From contig WQVT01000093.1 of NCBI GenBank assembly GCA_009785715.1, forward strand, positions 1-7,809: DNA of 7,809 bases, in the 5' to 3' direction. Shown here piece by piece: positions 5,746 to 7,809 of this stretch. Under the pieces are notes generated by a model. It did not search any database. It saw only the letters and a list, made by a program, of their open reading frames with translations, and was not told the DNA's origin. This DNA comes from Acidimicrobiaceae bacterium. Its GTDB lineage: Bacteria; Actinomycetota; Acidimicrobiia; Acidimicrobiales; Palsa-688. The position numbers and the translations under genes are program-made. Position 1 is the stretch's first letter; each line of letters starts with the position of its first letter.

Positions 5746-7032
5746 ATGCCAGCACAGACGCCCCTAGCGCAGGTCATGGCGACGGTCGTGGGCCACGGGC
5801 TGCCGATCGCCTTCACCGCCTTCGACGGCAGTCGGGCCGGAGCTTCGGACCCGGTGACGACCATCGCCCTGCGGGACCCGCGCGCCCTGAACTACCTCGC
5901 CACCGCCCCCGGCGAACTCGGGCTCGCCCGGGCATACGTGTCCGGCTACCTCGACGTGGAGGGCGACACCTACACGACGCTGCGCCTGCTGGCCCGCGAG
6001 ACGGTGGGCAGCCTGACCCCGCTCGAGCGCCTCTCGGTGCTGCGCCAGCTCGGCCCAAAGGTGTTGCGTCCCCTACCCCCGCCCCCCGAGGAGGTCCGCC
6101 CCGGGCTGTGGTGGGGCCTGCGCCACTCCCTCGCCCGTGACTCGCGTGCCATCAGCCACCACTACGACGTCTCGAACCGCTTCTACGAGTGGATCCTCGG
6201 CCCGACCATGGCCTACACGTGCGCGGTCTATCCCGGCCCGGACGCAACACTGGACGAGGCCCAGATCGAGAAGGTCGACCTGGTGTGCCGCAAGCTCGAC
6301 CTGCAGCCTGGGCAACGGTTGCTCGACGTGGGATGCGGATGGGGGACGATGGTCGCCCACGCCGCCGAGCACTACGGCGTGAAGGTCCTCGGGGTGACCC
6401 TCTCCCGCCAGCAGGCCGAGTGGGGACAGAAGCACCTCGCCGACCGGGGCCTGACCGACCGGGCGGAGATCCGCTACCAGGACTACCGCCATGTCACCGA
6501 GACCGGCTTCGACGCCATCAGCTCGATCGGGCTCACCGAGCACATCGGGGCGGCGAACCTCCCCTCGTATGCGGCGTTCCTGCTGCGCAAGCTGCGACCG
6601 CAGGGGCGGCTGCTCAACCACTCCATCACCCGGCCGACGACCACGGCCTCGGTGAAGCGCACCGGGGGTTTCATCAACCGGTACGTGTTCCCCGACGGCG
6701 AGCTCGAGGGCGTCGGCAAGATCATCCAGGTCCTCCAGGACTCGGGTTTCGAGGTCCGCCACGAGGAGAACTTCCGCGAGCACTACGCCCGGACCTGCCT
6801 CGCCTGGTCGAAAAACCTCGACGCCCACTGGGACGAGGCGGTGGCGGAGGTGGGCGAGGGCCGCGCCCGCGTGTGGCGGCTCTATCTCGCCGGATCGAGC
6901 CTCGGCTTCGACCAGCGGCGGATCGAACTGCACCAGGTCCTGGCCGTCAAGACCACCGAGGGGCGGGCCGAGATGCCACTGCGGCTCGACTTCTCGAAGC
7001 GGCTGGCGCCCCTCGCCGGTGCCAGCGCCTAG
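5746..7032 (+). CDS. tmsB: Cyclopropane-fatty-acid-synthase-family SAM methyltransferase (TmsB-like)
   Basis: The 428 residues match the cyclopropane fatty acid synthase family, which transfers a one-carbon unit from S-adenosylmethionine to the double bond of membrane phospholipid acyl chains. Seen: an N-terminal domain (about 1-120), ISHHYDVSNRFYEWILGP (136-153), the SAM-binding loop LLDVGCGWG (192-200), LTEHIG (263-268), LLNHSI (289-294), FINRYVFPDGEL (309-320) and REHYARTCLAW (344-354). Compared from memory with E. coli Cfa, the bicarbonate-binding residues appear kept as Cys159, Glu265, His292, Ile294 and Tyr347. The product need not be a cyclopropane: beside a DHCR24-like reductase, homologues form 10-methylene chains from oleoyl lipids. 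The gene shares an operon with the upstream FAD protein and faces a desaturase that could supply the double bond. There is no signal peptide; it likely acts at the inner membrane surface. The family is firm, the 10-methyl role inferred. Confidence 0.88.
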   Translation: MPAQTPLAQVMATVVGHGLPIAFTAFDGSRAGASDPVTTIALRDPRALNYLATAPGELGLARAYVSGYLDVEGDTYTTLRLLARETVGSLTPLERLSVLRQLGPKVLRPLPPPPEEVRPGLWWGLRHSLARDSRAISHHYDVSNRFYEWILGPTMAYTCAVYPGPDATLDEAQIEKVDLVCRKLDLQPGQRLLDVGCGWGTMVAHAAEHYGVKVLGVTLSRQQAEWGQKHLADRGLTDRAEIRYQDYRHVTETGFDAISSIGLTEHIGAANLPSYAAFLLRKLRPQGRLLNHSITRPTTTASVKRTGGFINRYVFPDGELEGVGKIIQVLQDSGFEVRHEENFREHYARTCLAWSKNLDAHWDEAVAEVGEGRARVWRLYLAGSSLGFDQRRIELHQVLAVKTTEGRAEMPLRLDFSKRLAPLAGASA

Positions 7033-7052
7033 TCGCGGACGTGCTGAGCATC

Positions 7053-7101
7053 AGTCGCTCATTTGCCCTACTTTCGACTTCCCGGGCTCGCAAATGCGAC
7101 T
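7053..7101. terminator. Bulged stem-loop between convergent genes, possible bidirectional terminator
   Basis: AGTCGC-TC-ATTTGC (7053-7066) pairs with GCAAATGCGACT (7090-7101): 12 complementary pairs interrupted by a two-base bulge, with a 23-base loop containing CCCGGG. It occupies most of the 82-base gap between the methyltransferase stop (7032) and the desaturase stop (7115). There is no T-run, but the position between two convergent 3' ends supports a role in ending transcription from both sides. Confidence 0.45.
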
Positions 7102-7114
7102 TGACGCGGAGACC

Positions 7115-7809
7115 TCAGATGCCCGGGGCCGTGGCGAGGCGGCGGGCGATCGTCGCCCGGTCCGGCCAGCGGACCTCGGAGACGAACCGGAACCGCTCGA
7201 GCACCCAGATGATGGCCGCCGAGCTGTCGATCTCGAACAGCCGCACGCCGTGACGGGCGGATGTGGGCTCGGCGTGGTGGAAATTGTGCCAACTCTCGCC
7301 CATCGAAGGGATCGCCAACCACCAGACGTTCCGGCTGCGGTCCTTGGTCTTGAACGGGGTCCGCCCGACGATGTGGCAGATCGAGTTGATGGAGAACGTC
7401 ACGTGGTACAGCAGTCCGACGCGCACCAGGCTGCCCCAGAAGAAGGCGGTGGCCGCCCCCTGCCACGACCAGGACCACAGGCCACCGACCAGGGGTGGGG
7501 CCAGCATCGAGATGATCACCCACAAGGGAAAAGCCCTCGAGAGCGCCCTGATGGCGCGGTCTTTCACCAGATCGGGGGCGAACTTCGCCGTCGATGTCTG
7601 CTCTGGATCGAACAGCCATCCGACGTGGGAGTAGAAAATCCCCTTGACCAGGGCACGAACCGAACGGCCATAACGCCAGGGTGAATGAGGATCGCCTTCA
7701 TGGTCCGAGAACCGGTGGTGTTTGCGGTGGTCGGCGACCCAGCGGAGGATCGGCCCCTGGATTGCCATCATGCCGCACACGGCGAGGACCAACTGCAGCC
7801 ACCGCTGCG
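7115..7809 (-). CDS. Membrane fatty acid (acyl-CoA/acyl-lipid) delta-9-type desaturase, C-terminal part
   Basis: The frame is open through the right edge, so the start lies outside; 230 codons plus the stop are visible. It carries the second histidine box HRKHH (bases 7715-7729) followed by RFSDHEGDPHSPW, the NSICH segment (near 7373-7387) and the third box HNFHH (7274-7288), which together hold most of the di-iron ligands of stearoyl-CoA-desaturase-like enzymes. A hydrophobic stretch (about bases 7405-7530) fits membrane spans. The first histidine box and N-terminal spans must lie beyond the window. The enzyme would insert a cis double bond, probably at C9, using oxygen and an electron donor. 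It is convergent with the methyltransferase gene, which would use a mono-unsaturated chain, so the two may form one pathway though not one transcript. A TTG at 7792 is not a credible start, because homology continues upstream to the edge. Confidence 0.92.
   Translation of the reverse strand, partial: QRWLQLVLAVCGMMAIQGPILRWVADHRKHHRFSDHEGDPHSPWRYGRSVRALVKGIFYSHVGWLFDPEQTSTAKFAPDLVKDRAIRALSRAFPLWVIISMLAPPLVGGLWSWSWQGAATAFFWGSLVRVGLLYHVTFSINSICHIVGRTPFKTKDRSRNVWWLAIPSMGESWHNFHHAEPTSARHGVRLFEIDSSAAIIWVLERFRFVSEVRWPDRATIARRLATAPGI

Noticed and set aside
6073..6933. 286-codon minus-strand frame opposite the methyltransferase gene
   Set aside because: It is antisense to conserved SAM-binding and catalytic motifs and has no recognisable motifs of its own.

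Overview
The window is high-GC bacterial DNA that is almost fully coding, with gene-to-gene gaps of 10 to about 220 bases. Three things point to a high-GC actinobacterium: a luciferase-like (F420-type) oxidoreductase, a gene pair resembling the actinobacterial 10-methyl fatty acid genes, and start regions that look leaderless. An uncultured or acidimicrobial lineage is possible, but this is inference from gene content and composition; there is no rRNA or other phylogenetic marker here.

Left part (1-1552): the 3' part of a DEAD-box RNA helicase with an RG-rich linker and a DbpA-type RNA-binding tail. Only 10 bases separate it from a convergent, damaged-looking block on the minus strand. That block holds an ECF-like sigma factor cut off after region 2 and an 82-codon frame that looks like the tail of another protein. 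The two meet at a striking imperfect palindrome of about 52 bases (1215-1266). A hairpin overlaps both facing stop codons (997-1020).

Middle (1552-4215): a minus-strand peptide/nickel-family (family 5) solute-binding protein with a signal peptide, no visible lipobox and no permease or ATPase genes nearby. It is divergent from a plus-strand luciferase-like flavin/F420 oxidoreductase. The 222-base region between them carries 12-base-spaced direct repeats just upstream of the binding-protein gene.

Right part (4276-7809): the most coherent functional group. A DHCR24-like FAD oxidoreductase (TmsA-like) is followed after 42 bases by a cyclopropane-synthase-family methyltransferase (TmsB-like) with a strong ribosome binding site. 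A convergent membrane fatty acid desaturase, cut by the window edge, follows. Together they suggest a route to 10-methyl branched fatty acids of the tuberculostearic type: the desaturase makes the cis-9 double bond, the methyltransferase adds a methylene at C10, and the FAD enzyme reduces it to a methyl group. A bulged stem-loop lies between the two convergent 3' ends and could end transcription from both sides.

No CRISPR array, tRNA, rRNA, insertion sequence or clear mobile element was seen.
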